From: Leucothrix pacifica
GTDB lineage: Bacteria; Pseudomonadota; Gammaproteobacteria; Thiotrichales; Thiotrichaceae
Length of the DNA: 64,000 nt
Assembly: GCF_003172875.1 (NCBI RefSeq)
Contig: NZ_QGKM01000002.1
Location: forward strand, 1 to 64,000
Direction: 5' to 3'
The translations under genes were made by a program, and so were the position numbers. Within the stretch, counting starts at the first letter, position 1. Each line of letters opens with the position of its first letter. The notes beneath the pieces were generated by a model. That model searched no databases and was not told the origin of the DNA. It saw only the letters and a program-made list of their open reading frames with translations. This document shows positions 26,944 through 36,586 of the stretch, piece after piece.

Positions 26944-28392
26944 CTACACATCATAACTAGTACTGGAGACATCCCCACCGGTACCCGTCCAATTCGTATG
27001 AAATCGCTCACCTTCCGGCTTATCGATACGCTCATAAGTATGCGCCCCAAAGTAGTCGCGCTGAGCCTGCAGCATATTGGCTGGCAAGGTTTCTGTGCGG
27101 TAGCCATCATAAAATGCCAATGCACTACTCATCGCGGGTGTCGGTACACCGGCTTCAATGGCCTTAGCTAACACTTTGCGCCATCCGGACTGTGCTGCCG
27201 CAATTTTATTTGTGAAATATTCATCAACCAGCAGATTATCCAACTGCGGGTTCTTATCATAAGCCGCTTTGATATCATCTAAAAATACCGAACGGATTAT
27301 ACAGCCACCACGCCACAGCTGTGCAATAGAACCGTATTGTAAATCCCATTCGAAATGCTCAGATGCCTCACGCATTAACATAAAGCCCTGCGCGTATGAA
27401 ACAATCTTAGATGCCAGCAAAGCATCACCCAATGCCTCAATAAGCTCAGTTTTTTCAGCAGAATAATCTTGTGCTTGCGGTGCAGCGAGTATTTTAGAGG
27501 CCGCCACACGCTCCTGTTTAAGTGCAGACAAACACCGTGCGAATACCGCCTCACCAATCAACGATACCGGCATACCAAACTCCAGCGCATTGATCGCCGT
27601 CCATTTACCGGTTCCTTTCTGTCCAGCCTTATCAAGAATGGTATCTAGCACATAAGTGCCATCTTCCTGATAACCCAGAATGTCAGTTGTGATTTCGATA
27701 AGATAACTATCCAGATCGCCCTTATCCCATTCTGCAAACACCTGCTGCATCTCGTCATTACTCATATGCAGCTGGTCTTTCATAAATTGATAGGCTTCGC
27801 AGATTAACTGCATGTCACCGTACTCGATACCGTTGTGCACCATTTTGACGAAATGCCCTGCACCATTTGCGCCGACCCAGTCGCAGCAGGGATCACCATT
27901 CTCCGTTTTGGCGCTAATCGCCTGAAAGATCTCTTTAACCAGCGGCCATGCCTCAAGGTTTCCACCCGGCATGATGGACGGTCCGAAACGTGCCCCCTCT
28001 TCTCCGCCAGACACACCTGCACCGATAAAGCGGAAACCTTTTTCTTTTAAATCAATCGCTCTGCGCTGTGAGTCCGGGTAGTTCGCGTTACCACCATCGA
28101 TAATCACATCACCCTCATCCAACAGCGGTAATAAAGACTCAATAACGGTATCAACCACCTCTCCGGCTTTTACCATCAACATGACTTTTCGTGGCACACT
28201 TAATTTTGAAATCATCTCTTCCAGCGTTTCAGCACCAATAATATCGGTACCTTTAGCAGCGCCTTGCAAGAAATCATGAGTGACTGAGGTGGTTCGGTTG
28301 TAGGCAACAACCTTGTAACCGTTATCATTCATGTTCAATGCAAGGTTTTGTCCCATTACCGCAAGACCAATTAAGGCGATATCATAATTCAT
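26944..28392 (-). CDS. gnd: 6-phosphogluconate dehydrogenase, decarboxylating
   Basis: 482 residues. N-terminal NADP fold (ALIGLAVMGQNLALNM), IIDGGNANYPDSQRR, the signature GVSGGEEGARFGPSIMPGG and catalytic-lysine region GAGHFVKMVHNGIEYGDMQ are all present; the C-terminal helical domain is complete. It makes ribulose-5-phosphate and NADPH. It is monocistronic, 266 bases from urtA; no clear motif was seen in that gap. Confidence 0.96.
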   Translation of the reverse strand: MNYDIALIGLAVMGQNLALNMNDNGYKVVAYNRTTSVTHDFLQGAAKGTDIIGAETLEEMISKLSVPRKVMLMVKAGEVVDTVIESLLPLLDEGDVIIDGGNANYPDSQRRAIDLKEKGFRFIGAGVSGGEEGARFGPSIMPGGNLEAWPLVKEIFQAISAKTENGDPCCDWVGANGAGHFVKMVHNGIEYGDMQLICEAYQFMKDQLHMSNDEMQQVFAEWDKGDLDSYLIEITTDILGYQEDGTYVLDTILDKAGQKGTGKWTAINALEFGMPVSLIGEAVFARCLSALKQERVAASKILAAPQAQDYSAEKTELIEALGDALLASKIVSYAQGFMLMREASEHFEWDLQYGSIAQLWRGGCIIRSVFLDDIKAAYDKNPQLDNLLVDEYFTNKIAAAQSGWRKVLAKAIEAGVPTPAMSSALAFYDGYRTETLPANMLQAQRDYFGAHTYERIDKPEGERFHTNWTGTGGDVSSTSYDV

Positions 28393-28611
28393 AGAAGCTT
28401 CCAGTCTGGTATTTGAGTAAGTGTGTTATCGATAACAATACTGCACAGTGGGTATCTCATGCAAGGCGGGCACCTTACCGACTTCGCGACACAATTTAAA
28501 GTGTATGGCGTTGATTTTTACAATGCGATGGAACTACAACTAAATGAGTGTTTCAAACGTAACTAACTCACGCAATAATATTCGAACTAAATTAAAAACA
28601 GGCTTACAGGC

Positions 28612-29109
28612 ATGCAATTTATAAAGACAATCAGCATCATGACATTATTCCTTTTTTCAGCGATCGCTCAGGCTGAAATCATCCACATCGACACGGCAAA
28701 AACGCAGTCACTCATCGATGAGGGCATCCCTATTATTGACATCAGAACAAAGTCAGAATGGAAACAAACCGGCATTGTCGAAGGGAGTCACTTACTTACC
28801 TTGTTTGATGAGCGAGGTAGATTTGATATCGAGAAATGGATGTCTGATCTGGATAAAATTGCCGGTAAGGATAAACCGTTTATGCTGATCTGTGCGGTGG
28901 GTGGGCGTACTGCAATGCTAAGTCAGTACTTAGACAGTAAAGCTGGCTATACCCAAGTGCATAATGTCCATCGTGGTATTGTTCAATGGATTGGAGAGAA
29001 TAAGCCGGTGGTCGCTTATGATGAACATGCCGCTGCTGACATGTCCGGACAATCCGGTAACAGTGAGAACATGTCAGTCAGTACCACTACTGAAGGCAGC
29101 ACTAAGTAA
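28612..29109 (+). CDS. Periplasmic rhodanese-domain protein
   Basis: 165 residues. Signal peptide ends at AIAQA|EI. The rhodanese fold follows with IIDIRTKSEWKQTGIVEGS and active-site Cys in LICAVGGRT (about residue 96). The last 30 residues are a flexible Ser/Thr-rich tail. It may transfer sulfane sulfur in the periplasm, in keeping with a sulfur-oxidising lifestyle, but the substrate is unknown. Divergent from gnd. Confidence 0.88.
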   Translation: MQFIKTISIMTLFLFSAIAQAEIIHIDTAKTQSLIDEGIPIIDIRTKSEWKQTGIVEGSHLLTLFDERGRFDIEKWMSDLDKIAGKDKPFMLICAVGGRTAMLSQYLDSKAGYTQVHNVHRGIVQWIGENKPVVAYDEHAAADMSGQSGNSENMSVSTTTEGSTK

Positions 29110-29130
29110 CGATCAGCACCGTGGCGGGGA

Positions 29131-29784
29131 TTAGTGGGTCCTCCTAAGTAATCCCGCCTCTTCTGCTGCTCGCACGCAGCGAATTCTATCGTTCACCTGA
29201 AAGGCACTATATAAATTCCTGACGTGCGTTCTGACCGTCTCGATTGAGATGTAGAGGATTTTTGAGATATCTTTATTGTTGTATCCCTGCCGGATTAAAC
29301 GCAACACTTCCAGCTGACGCTCAGTAATGTGGTAGTGAGCCATAGCCTGCTTGACACCATCTTCAGGCTTGATCTGTGGCAAGTGAGCAATACCCGCTTC
29401 AATATTCTCAGGCAAATAAATCTCACCCTGCATGACACGCTCAAGGATTGAAACAATCTCTTCGGTATTGGCTGTTTTTGGAATAAAACCAGCTGCACCA
29501 GCATTCATTACTTTACGAATTTCCCATAAATCTTCACTGGCTGAAATCACTACAACCGGCACTAACAAGCCTCTCCGCTCGATAGCCTCAATCATCGAGA
29601 TACCGTTCATTTCCGGCATTTGCAAATCCACTAGCAACAAGTCAACTTCGCCTATTTCATCAAGCAATGTTAGTGCCTCACGCGCACTGGTCAGGCTTAT
29701 AACATCAAACGCTGTACGCATCGTCAGCATGGCCTTGAAGCCTTCTGCAAACAGTACATGGTCATCCACATGGATTACCTTCAT
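29131..29784 (-). CDS. LuxR/NarL-family response regulator
   Basis: 217 residues. Receiver domain with phosphoacceptor Asp in DLLLVDLQMPEMNG and Lys in GFIPKTANTEE; C-terminal LuxR helix-turn-helix ITERQLEVLRLIRQGYNNKD with IETVRTHVRNLY. It is divergent from the molybdopterin-fold/histidine-kinase operon at 29893-32159, its probable partner. Confidence 0.92.
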   Translation of the reverse strand: MKVIHVDDHVLFAEGFKAMLTMRTAFDVISLTSAREALTLLDEIGEVDLLLVDLQMPEMNGISMIEAIERRGLLVPVVVISASEDLWEIRKVMNAGAAGFIPKTANTEEIVSILERVMQGEIYLPENIEAGIAHLPQIKPEDGVKQAMAHYHITERQLEVLRLIRQGYNNKDISKILYISIETVRTHVRNLYSAFQVNDRIRCVRAAEEAGLLRRTH

Positions 29785-29892
29785 AAACCCTCACACAGTT
29801 AAAATTACGCCATAATTGCTAGCATTATAATACCATCAACACTACACTAATGTAGACTATCGCTAAAAAGCAACCATACACGAGGTAAACTG

Positions 29893-30402
29893 ATGTCTAT
29901 AGTTGTTCGAATATTGACCTGCTTCGCAATACTTGTAATGTCCATTATGTCAGCTAATGCTGATATCCTCAAAGCCCCGGAAGGTAAAGTAATACTCACG
30001 ATTACCGGCAATATCAAACATACCAACGCACCAGGCGAAGCGCGTTTTGATCGCGAAATGCTTGAAGCGCTCGGCATGGTGAGCATTGATACTGAAACCT
30101 ACTGGACCGATGGTGTACAGAAATTTGAAGGTGTCCCGGGTAAATTACTGATGGAAGCGGTCGGTGTCACTGAAGGTAAATTACAAATTCATGCGCTAGA
30201 TAAATACAAGGCAAAAGTGCCGGTTGAGGATTTAATCAAACACCGCGCCACCATCATGCTAAAAAACATGGGCGAGTATTTAACGGTCGCTAAGAAAGGC
30301 CCGCTCTGGTTGATCTACCCCATAGATGACGAGCAGAAGCTATTAAAAAAGCAGATTAATAGCCGTTCAGTCTGGCAAATTCAGACGATTGAAGTTCTAT
30401 GA
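29893..30402 (+). CDS. Secreted molybdopterin-oxidoreductase-fold protein, probable sensor partner
   Basis: 169 residues with a signal peptide ending SANA|DI. The mature part has the pattern VILTITGNI, YWTDGVQKFEGVPG, LQIHALDKYKAKVPVEDL and GPLWLIYPIDDE, typical of small SUOX/Mo-binding-domain proteins encoded beside histidine kinases. The mature protein has no cysteine, so the Mo-ligating Cys of sulfite oxidases is missing and it is unlikely to be an enzyme of that type. It overlaps the kinase gene by ATGA, suggesting a periplasmic ligand- or redox-sensing subunit. Confidence 0.8.
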   Translation: MSIVVRILTCFAILVMSIMSANADILKAPEGKVILTITGNIKHTNAPGEARFDREMLEALGMVSIDTETYWTDGVQKFEGVPGKLLMEAVGVTEGKLQIHALDKYKAKVPVEDLIKHRATIMLKNMGEYLTVAKKGPLWLIYPIDDEQKLLKKQINSRSVWQIQTIEVL

Positions 30403-32159
30403 TCCGACAGAATGACCGGATCAAATACATTATTATCTTCATCGCTTTTTTAGCTTTGAGTGCGCTGCTTGCTCATGCTTACCTAAAGAATACCGATGAG
30501 GAAACAGAATATACACGTCGCGTTCGTCATGTAGTGGTTAATGCGTATGAGCTCGAACTGAAAATGAAAGAGCTTCAAAATGTGTATAACAGCTTTGTCA
30601 TGGGTCACCCCTCTTACAGCAAAGATGACCTCGACTTAGCCTATGCTATCACCCACTCCAAGTATGAGACTTTAATGATGGGCGATACTTATGATCTCAT
30701 TAAGCCTCTGAAAGAAGGCCAGGTTGTTGCGTTAATCACTACTAACTTTAATACGTTTCTATCACTTAAACCTGATATCGACGAAGCTCGTGTTGGTGAT
30801 AAAAATCTTACCCGGATAGATGACTGTATTAAGGATAAATTACTCCCTGACATAATGGGCATTGTCAAAGCTACCCGAATAGGAACGAACTGGAAGTCAG
30901 CTGCCTGGGAGGATGCCACTAAAGAATCACGCCTGCAAATGCAATTTGCCATGCTTGGATTACTGATGTTGTCGATCGGCTTATTCTCGCTGTTGCTCCT
31001 ACAGGTCCGCGCCACACGGGACGCACTCATTAAAGCAGAGCAAGCCAAAGTCACTAAGGCGAAATTCCTGACGGTTGCCGGCCATGATTTACGCCAGCCT
31101 CTGCAAGCATCCAGCCTATTACTTAGCACCTTGCAGTCACAGTCACAAACCCCTGAGAACGCCAGGCTGTTCAAGGGTATTCACTACTCCCTCGACAGTA
31201 TTACTGAACTACTCAATGGCATGCTGGATATTTCACGGTTGGATGCAGATTTACTCACCGTTAACAGAGAACCGATTCCGGTGACAGCTCTGGTTAACAG
31301 AATGCTTGACCGCTATGAAGAGCAAGCTCTTAGTAAAAACCTTAGACTATCGCTGATCAATCCCAACGACTTCTATATCAACAGTGATCAGTTATTACTA
31401 GAGCGGATCATTTCTAACTTATTGAGCAATGCAATCCGCTATACCCAGAAGGGCAAAGTTCAATTAATCGTCAGCTCTGAAGATAATAATGTCTGCATTA
31501 CTATTCGAGACAGCGGCCCCGGTATTTCAGAGGACGACTTAAAGCTGATATTCAAAGAGTTTGTACAACTAGACAGCCCTTCCAACGAGGATCACAAAGG
31601 ACTTGGTCTTGGTCTTTCCATCGTGAAACGGCTCTGTAACTTACTAGGCCACGAGCTGACAGTCACCTCTAAGCCGGGCATCGGTAGTGAGTTTAAAATC
31701 AGCCTCCCCAAAGCAAGCGCAGCGCCCATTGGCTTACCCAATAAGGCCAGAGATCAGTGGTCATTAGTTGGCGTGACGATTATCGTAGTCGAGGACAATG
31801 AAGATATCCTCTCTTCGTTTGACCTGTTGTTAAGCACTTGGGGATGTAAAGTGGTCACGGCTTCTAATATGGAGGAGGCCATCCAACTTGCCGAAAAACT
31901 AAAGAACTCGCACCCGGACGACGATAACGACTTGTTAATAATCAGTGACTATTACTTAAATAAAGACTATAATGGTTGCGATGTAATCAAAAAAATCCAA
32001 ACCATAATAGCTAGAGACCTCCCTGCTATGGTTATTACGGCGGAAACAGATCCTGAAAGACTGGAAGAAATACGACAAACAGGTAATAGTGTTTTTCGTA
32101 AACCATTAAAGCCTGCAACGCTTCGTGTAGCTATCCAAAGGTTACTGCGACAGGTCTGA
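30399..32159 (+). CDS. Hybrid sensor histidine kinase
   Basis: 586 residues. Two membrane segments (about 10-28 and 185-202) flank a helical periplasmic sensor domain. The HisKA box is VAGHDLRQPLQASS; the ATPase has NLLSNAIRYT, IRDSGPGIS and GLGLGLSIVKRL. A C-terminal receiver (IIVVEDNEDI, Asp in IISDYYLN, Lys in FRKPL) makes it hybrid. Such kinases pair with LuxR-type regulators, here the divergent gene at 29131-29784. Confidence 0.93.
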   Translation: MIRQNDRIKYIIIFIAFLALSALLAHAYLKNTDEETEYTRRVRHVVVNAYELELKMKELQNVYNSFVMGHPSYSKDDLDLAYAITHSKYETLMMGDTYDLIKPLKEGQVVALITTNFNTFLSLKPDIDEARVGDKNLTRIDDCIKDKLLPDIMGIVKATRIGTNWKSAAWEDATKESRLQMQFAMLGLLMLSIGLFSLLLLQVRATRDALIKAEQAKVTKAKFLTVAGHDLRQPLQASSLLLSTLQSQSQTPENARLFKGIHYSLDSITELLNGMLDISRLDADLLTVNREPIPVTALVNRMLDRYEEQALSKNLRLSLINPNDFYINSDQLLLERIISNLLSNAIRYTQKGKVQLIVSSEDNNVCITIRDSGPGISEDDLKLIFKEFVQLDSPSNEDHKGLGLGLSIVKRLCNLLGHELTVTSKPGIGSEFKISLPKASAAPIGLPNKARDQWSLVGVTIIVVEDNEDILSSFDLLLSTWGCKVVTASNMEEAIQLAEKLKNSHPDDDNDLLIISDYYLNKDYNGCDVIKKIQTIIARDLPAMVITAETDPERLEEIRQTGNSVFRKPLKPATLRVAIQRLLRQV

Positions 32160-32178
32160 TTGTCACTTATACATCTCA

Positions 32179-32198
32179 AATCACCCTATAGGGTGATT
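32179..32198. promoter_or_regulatory. 20-bp perfect palindrome upstream of the Sel1-repeat gene
   Basis: AATCACCCTATAGGGTGATT is a perfect 20-nt palindrome starting 20 nt after the histidine-kinase stop and about 90 nt before the Sel1 gene start. It could be an operator for a dimeric regulator; no U-run follows, so it is not an obvious terminator. Confidence 0.5.
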
Positions 32199-32284
32199 AC
32201 AACCTCCTGCGCTATCTCTATCATGAACACCAAGTGAATACACGAAAGTATTCCATTGGTCGTGCGGGGAGGCACATCCATAAA

Positions 32285-33067
32285 ATGAGTAACGTAAACA
32301 ACGCACGCGTGTGCGAATTATATCTGGAGTATGACGACTCAAACATTGAGCATGCAAAAGCTCAGCTTGATACGAAGTATTTCTTTGCAAACCACCACTA
32401 TCACAAAGTTCTCGATGTTTTCATGGAGCTGGCCGAAAAAGGAGATCGGACTTTCCAGCATAATGTCGGTGTTCTATACCACTGCATTGAAGATGTCAGG
32501 GACTACCAGCAGGCCTTCAACTGGTATAAAAAAGCAGTGGCTCAGGATTTTGCACCTGCTAAAGAGCGCTTAGCTTGCATGTATGAGTTTGGCGATGGCG
32601 GTATGCCAGTAGACCTTCAGGCAGCGGTTCAACTTTATAAAGAGTCTTCTGACCAAGGCAATTTACACAGCACTTATAACCTCGGCATGATTCTGGCCAC
32701 AGGAAGTAATTGTGTAGAGAAGAACCTTCCACTAGCCCTGTCTTTGCTGCAAACCGCGGCTGAAAAGGGACATGCGCTAATGAAATTTAACCTTGGCATC
32801 ATCTACCTTGAACAGTGCCACAATACGGTTGCCGCTAATGACTGTTTCAAGCTTGCTTTTGAGCAGGAGCATATCGTCTCTGTTGATTTAGGCCATTATT
32901 ACCTTGAGCGATACAATGGCGGGATTGATTGTGAACATAGCTCAGCATTAAGCCACTACTGGTTTGCAACAGCGATTGCTTACGGTCATCAGGATCAGGT
33001 TTTAGAGATTTTTAACGGTGATCACTCCGTGTTAAATGCTTTTCAATTTAAGGGGCGCTTTCACTAA
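32285..33067 (+). CDS. Sel1/TPR-repeat protein
   Basis: 260 residues from ATG 32285 (GGGGAGG lies 12 nt upstream; an in-frame GTG at 32234 is an alternative start). Several Sel1-like repeats are visible, for example AFNWYKKAVAQDFAPAKERL, AVQLYKESSDQGNLHSTYNL and ALSLLQTAAEKGHALMKFNL. There is no signal peptide. Such repeats make protein-protein contacts. Downstream of the sensor kinase it may act in the same signalling route, but no function can be assigned. Confidence 0.8.
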   Translation: MSNVNNARVCELYLEYDDSNIEHAKAQLDTKYFFANHHYHKVLDVFMELAEKGDRTFQHNVGVLYHCIEDVRDYQQAFNWYKKAVAQDFAPAKERLACMYEFGDGGMPVDLQAAVQLYKESSDQGNLHSTYNLGMILATGSNCVEKNLPLALSLLQTAAEKGHALMKFNLGIIYLEQCHNTVAANDCFKLAFEQEHIVSVDLGHYYLERYNGGIDCEHSSALSHYWFATAIAYGHQDQVLEIFNGDHSVLNAFQFKGRFH

Positions 33068-33124
33068 GCCTGTGCTACAAGCCGTGCTCGCAATAACCTC
33101 CTAATCGCACGCTTATATAAACAC

Positions 33125-33158
33125 AAAAGCCACCCTCATTTCTGAAGGTGGCTTTTTT
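33125..33158. terminator. Bidirectional terminator between the Sel1 gene and pntB
   Basis: AAAAGCCACC (33125-33134) and GGTGGCTTTT (33147-33156) form a 10-bp perfect stem with a T6 run on the right and an A-run on the left, so it can stop transcription from both convergent genes. Confidence 0.9.
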
Positions 33159-33217
33159 ATTGGGACTTAGTTTAGGACGGTACAGACTATCTATCCCGTA
33201 CCGAGATAAACCAAAAA

Positions 33218-34606
33218 CTACAGTTGTTTCAGGATATCCTCAACAGTTGCCTTGGCATCACCAAACAACATGCGTGAGTTCTCTTTATAGAACAATGGAT
33301 TATCAACACCCGCATAACCTGACGCCATTGAACGCTTAGACACAATCGTGGTTTTAGCATTCCACACCTCAAGTACCGGCATGCCTGCAATCGGACTGTT
33401 CGGATTATCCAAGGCTGACGGATTCACGATATCGTTTGCACCAATCACCATCACCACATCAACATCAGGGAAGTCTTCATTGATTTCATCCATTTCCAGT
33501 ACGATGTCATAAGGCACTTTCGCCTCAGCCAGCAGTACATTCATATGACCGGGCATACGACCTGCCACCGGATGAATTGCAAAGCGCACGTTGGTGCCGT
33601 TAGCACGTAGTTTCTTAGTCATTTCTGACACCGGATGCTGCGCATGAGCAACCGCCATACCGTAGCCTGGTACGATGACCACTTCCTTAGCGTCCTTCAG
33701 TAACTCAGCCGTTTCATCCGCCTTAATCTCGGTATGAACACCCGCTTCTTCATCGCCACCCGCGGATGTTTCGGTATTACCAAAACCACCCAGAATAACG
33801 CTAAGAAACTTACGGTTCATGGCGCGGCACATGATCACACTGAGAATCGCACCACTGGAACCTACCAGCGCACCCACCACAATCAGCAGGTCATTTGCCA
33901 GCATAAATCCAGTCGCTGCTGCGGCCCAGCCTGAATAACTGTTTAGCATCGAAATAACCACCGGCATATCCGCGCCACCGATCGCCATTACCAGCAATGC
34001 ACCAAAAATAAAGGCCAGTAACATCACCACAAGCAATGCAGTGACCGCAACACCCGTGCTATCTGCACTTAGGAAAACACCACCTAAGATAATGGATACA
34101 ATCACCAAACCCAGATTCAGCGCGTGACGCCCCGGCAATGCCAATGGCTTGCTCGACATAATGCCCTTGAGCTTACCGAAGGCAACCACCGAACCGGTAA
34201 AGGTCACAGCACCGATAAACACACCCAGCACGATTTCAACATTGTGGATGGTTTTTTCAGCACCTTCAAAGTGCATATTCGGGTCCAGATAGCTGGCAAT
34301 ACCAACCAAAACAGCGGCCATACCCACAAAGCTATGCAGCATCGCTACCAGCTCGGGCATAGAGGTCATCTCAACCCGCTTAGCCATGTATGCACCGATA
34401 CCACCACCGATTAGCATCATGACAATTAGCACGCCATAGCTGTTCACGTTATCGCTCAATACAGTCGCCAGAATAGCCAAGGCCATCCCCGCCATACCGT
34501 ACAAGTTTCCGCGTTTAGCCGTTTCTTGCTTACTCAGTCCGCTCAGACTCAGAATAAATAAAATACTCGCACCGATATAAGATGCAACAACAATACCATT
34601 CATCAT
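33218..34606 (-). CDS. pntB: Proton-translocating NAD(P) transhydrogenase beta subunit
   Basis: 462 residues. About nine membrane segments are followed by the NADP-binding domain III ([56 protein letters not shown]). It forms the inner-membrane enzyme with PntA that drives NADPH formation with the proton gradient. Four bases from the pntA stop codon. Confidence 0.96.
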   Translation of the reverse strand: MMNGIVVASYIGASILFILSLSGLSKQETAKRGNLYGMAGMALAILATVLSDNVNSYGVLIVMMLIGGGIGAYMAKRVEMTSMPELVAMLHSFVGMAAVLVGIASYLDPNMHFEGAEKTIHNVEIVLGVFIGAVTFTGSVVAFGKLKGIMSSKPLALPGRHALNLGLVIVSIILGGVFLSADSTGVAVTALLVVMLLAFIFGALLVMAIGGADMPVVISMLNSYSGWAAAATGFMLANDLLIVVGALVGSSGAILSVIMCRAMNRKFLSVILGGFGNTETSAGGDEEAGVHTEIKADETAELLKDAKEVVIVPGYGMAVAHAQHPVSEMTKKLRANGTNVRFAIHPVAGRMPGHMNVLLAEAKVPYDIVLEMDEINEDFPDVDVVMVIGANDIVNPSALDNPNSPIAGMPVLEVWNAKTTIVSKRSMASGYAGVDNPLFYKENSRMLFGDAKATVEDILKQL

Positions 34607-34609
34607 GAC

Positions 34610-36181
34610 TTAGTCCTCTTCACGACTGAACATACGCAGCATGCGCTGAGTTACTAAGAAACCACCGGCAATGTTAATACTGGCGATGAGCACGGCGATG
34701 GCCGCTAATATCACGACTATTCCGGACGGCGAACCAATCTGCAAAATGGCACCAATGACAATAATGCCAGAGATGGCGTTGGTCACACTCATCAGCGGTG
34801 TATGCAGCGAGGGCGAGACATTCCAGATGACCTGCCAACCAACAAAAATTGCCAATACAAATACGATCAAATGTCCCATAAACGCAGGCGGCGCAACCGA
34901 ACCAATCCACAGAATAAAGGCAATCAAACCAAACACTGTAGCCAGCGTGATAGTTGCTTTTTTCTTTGCCTCAGCACGTAATTCTTCTTTAGTAGGTTCA
35001 GGCTTTGGCTCAACCGCAGGCTTGGCAGCCGCTGGTGGTGCCGCCGATACGCTGATTTGTGGTGGCGGCCAAGTAATCTTGCCTTCCTTAGTCACCGTCG
35101 CCCCACGGATAACATCGTCTTCCATATCGATATTGATCTTGCCATCTTTTTCCGGCGTGAGATCCGTTAGCATGTGGCGAAGGTTTGTGCCGTATAACTG
35201 ACTCGATTGTGTCGCTAGGCGGCTGGTTAGATCGGTGTAACCAATCAACGTTACATCATGCTTGACCGCAACTTCACCCGGTACCGTTAACTCACAGTTA
35301 CCACCTTGCTGCGCAGCCAGATCGACAATCACACTACCCGGCTTCATCATCTCAACCATATCGGCCAGAATCAGCTTCGGTGCCGGACGACCCGGAATCA
35401 ATGCAGTGGTGATAATAATATCGACCTCTTTAGCCTGCTCACGGAACAGCGCCATTTCAGCATCGATGAATTCTTTACTCATGGTTTTGGCGTAACCGCC
35501 TTCGGTACCACCCGCTTCATCTTCTTCGAATTCCAATAGCAGGAACTCAGCACCCATACTTTCGACTTGCTCTTTTACTTCAGGGCGCGTATCGAAAGAA
35601 CGCACAATCGCACCCATGCTAGTCGCTGCACCAATTGCCGACAGACCTGCAACACCGGCACCGATAATCAACACCTTCGCCGGAGGAATCTTACCCGCCG
35701 CCGTAATCTGGCCAGTAAAGAAACGACCAAAATGATTCGAAGCTTCAACCACCGCGCGATAACCCGCGATATTCGCCATCGAACTCAAGGCATCCATCTT
35801 CTGTGCTCTGGAAATACGTGGCACCGCATCCATCGCAATCACATTCACCTTCTTCTCAGCGAATCGGGCTAACTGCTCTTCATTCTGCGCAGGCCAGAAG
35901 AAACTAATCAGCGTTTGACCTTCATGCATCAAGGCTTCTTCAGCTTCCGTCGGCTGGTTTACCTTTAGAATAATATCGCCATTATCCCAGCAACTCTTAG
36001 TATCCGGCGCAATACTTGCTCCAGCCGCTTCATAAGCCTCATCGCTGAAATTAGCAGGCTCACCGGCTTTGGTTTCCACCTCAACACTGTAGCCAAGCTT
36101 CAGTAGCTGAGTGACCACGTCCGGGGTGGTGGCAACACGGCGTTCGCCGCTCGTCACCTCCTTAGGTACTGATATCTTCAT
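34610..36181 (-). CDS. pntA: Proton-translocating NAD(P) transhydrogenase alpha subunit
   Basis: 523 residues, the fused form with NAD-binding domain I ([59 protein letters not shown]) and four C-terminal membrane segments after a Pro/Ala/Lys linker. First gene of pntAB. Confidence 0.96.
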   Translation of the reverse strand: MKISVPKEVTSGERRVATTPDVVTQLLKLGYSVEVETKAGEPANFSDEAYEAAGASIAPDTKSCWDNGDIILKVNQPTEAEEALMHEGQTLISFFWPAQNEEQLARFAEKKVNVIAMDAVPRISRAQKMDALSSMANIAGYRAVVEASNHFGRFFTGQITAAGKIPPAKVLIIGAGVAGLSAIGAATSMGAIVRSFDTRPEVKEQVESMGAEFLLLEFEEDEAGGTEGGYAKTMSKEFIDAEMALFREQAKEVDIIITTALIPGRPAPKLILADMVEMMKPGSVIVDLAAQQGGNCELTVPGEVAVKHDVTLIGYTDLTSRLATQSSQLYGTNLRHMLTDLTPEKDGKINIDMEDDVIRGATVTKEGKITWPPPQISVSAAPPAAAKPAVEPKPEPTKEELRAEAKKKATITLATVFGLIAFILWIGSVAPPAFMGHLIVFVLAIFVGWQVIWNVSPSLHTPLMSVTNAISGIIVIGAILQIGSPSGIVVILAAIAVLIASINIAGGFLVTQRMLRMFSREED

Positions 36182-36217
36182 ATTCGATTTCTCCTTTATT
36201 TTAGTGTTTTTTCAGCT

Positions 36218-36285
36218 GTGTTTGGGTGTTTGCTCCGGAAATGTCACCTTCGGTGCGAACATTTCCTACGCAAACACCCAAACAC
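36218..36285. repeat. 68-bp nested palindrome upstream of pntA
   Basis: Outer perfect 16-bp arms GTGTTTGGGTGTTTGC (36218-36233) and GCAAACACCCAAACAC (36270-36285). After 3-nt gaps, inner arms GGAAATGT (36237-36244) and ACATTTCC (36259-36266), then CACC/GGTG around TTC. It would form one long hairpin in RNA or a cruciform in DNA. It lies 37 nt before the pntA start. Confidence 0.85.
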
Positions 36286-36453
36286 GGCAATGTGCTAACT
36301 CTAAAAGCTGCGTTGACTGCGAGATTTACTTGCTTTGAACTCATCTAAGCATCGCAATCTCCAAATCTTTTTTTGATGGCACAGTCACTGCAAATTACGC
36401 TAGCTCAAACATTGGCGGCCAACTCAACACCTCACCATCACAACCACACAGTA

Positions 36454-36523
36454 GGTCTTCAGTATTTGCTGCGGCGAATCGATTCAAGCGCAGCTTGTGT
36501 GAGCAAAGCAAATACTGAAGACC
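36454..36523. repeat. 70-bp inverted repeat between lysR and pntA
   Basis: Perfect 17-bp arms GGTCTTCAGTATTTGCT (36454-36470) and AGCAAATACTGAAGACC (36507-36523) enclose 36 nt that contain a smaller GCTGCG/CGCAGC pair. The sequence is unrelated to the palindrome at 36218-36285. It could be a terminator, a miniature mobile element or a regulatory hairpin; no U-run follows on the minus strand. Confidence 0.85.
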
Positions 36524-36586
36524 GATCCACTACTATTAAGTCAAACTTACACTAACTATAGTAGACACCCCATACATTGGGAAATA

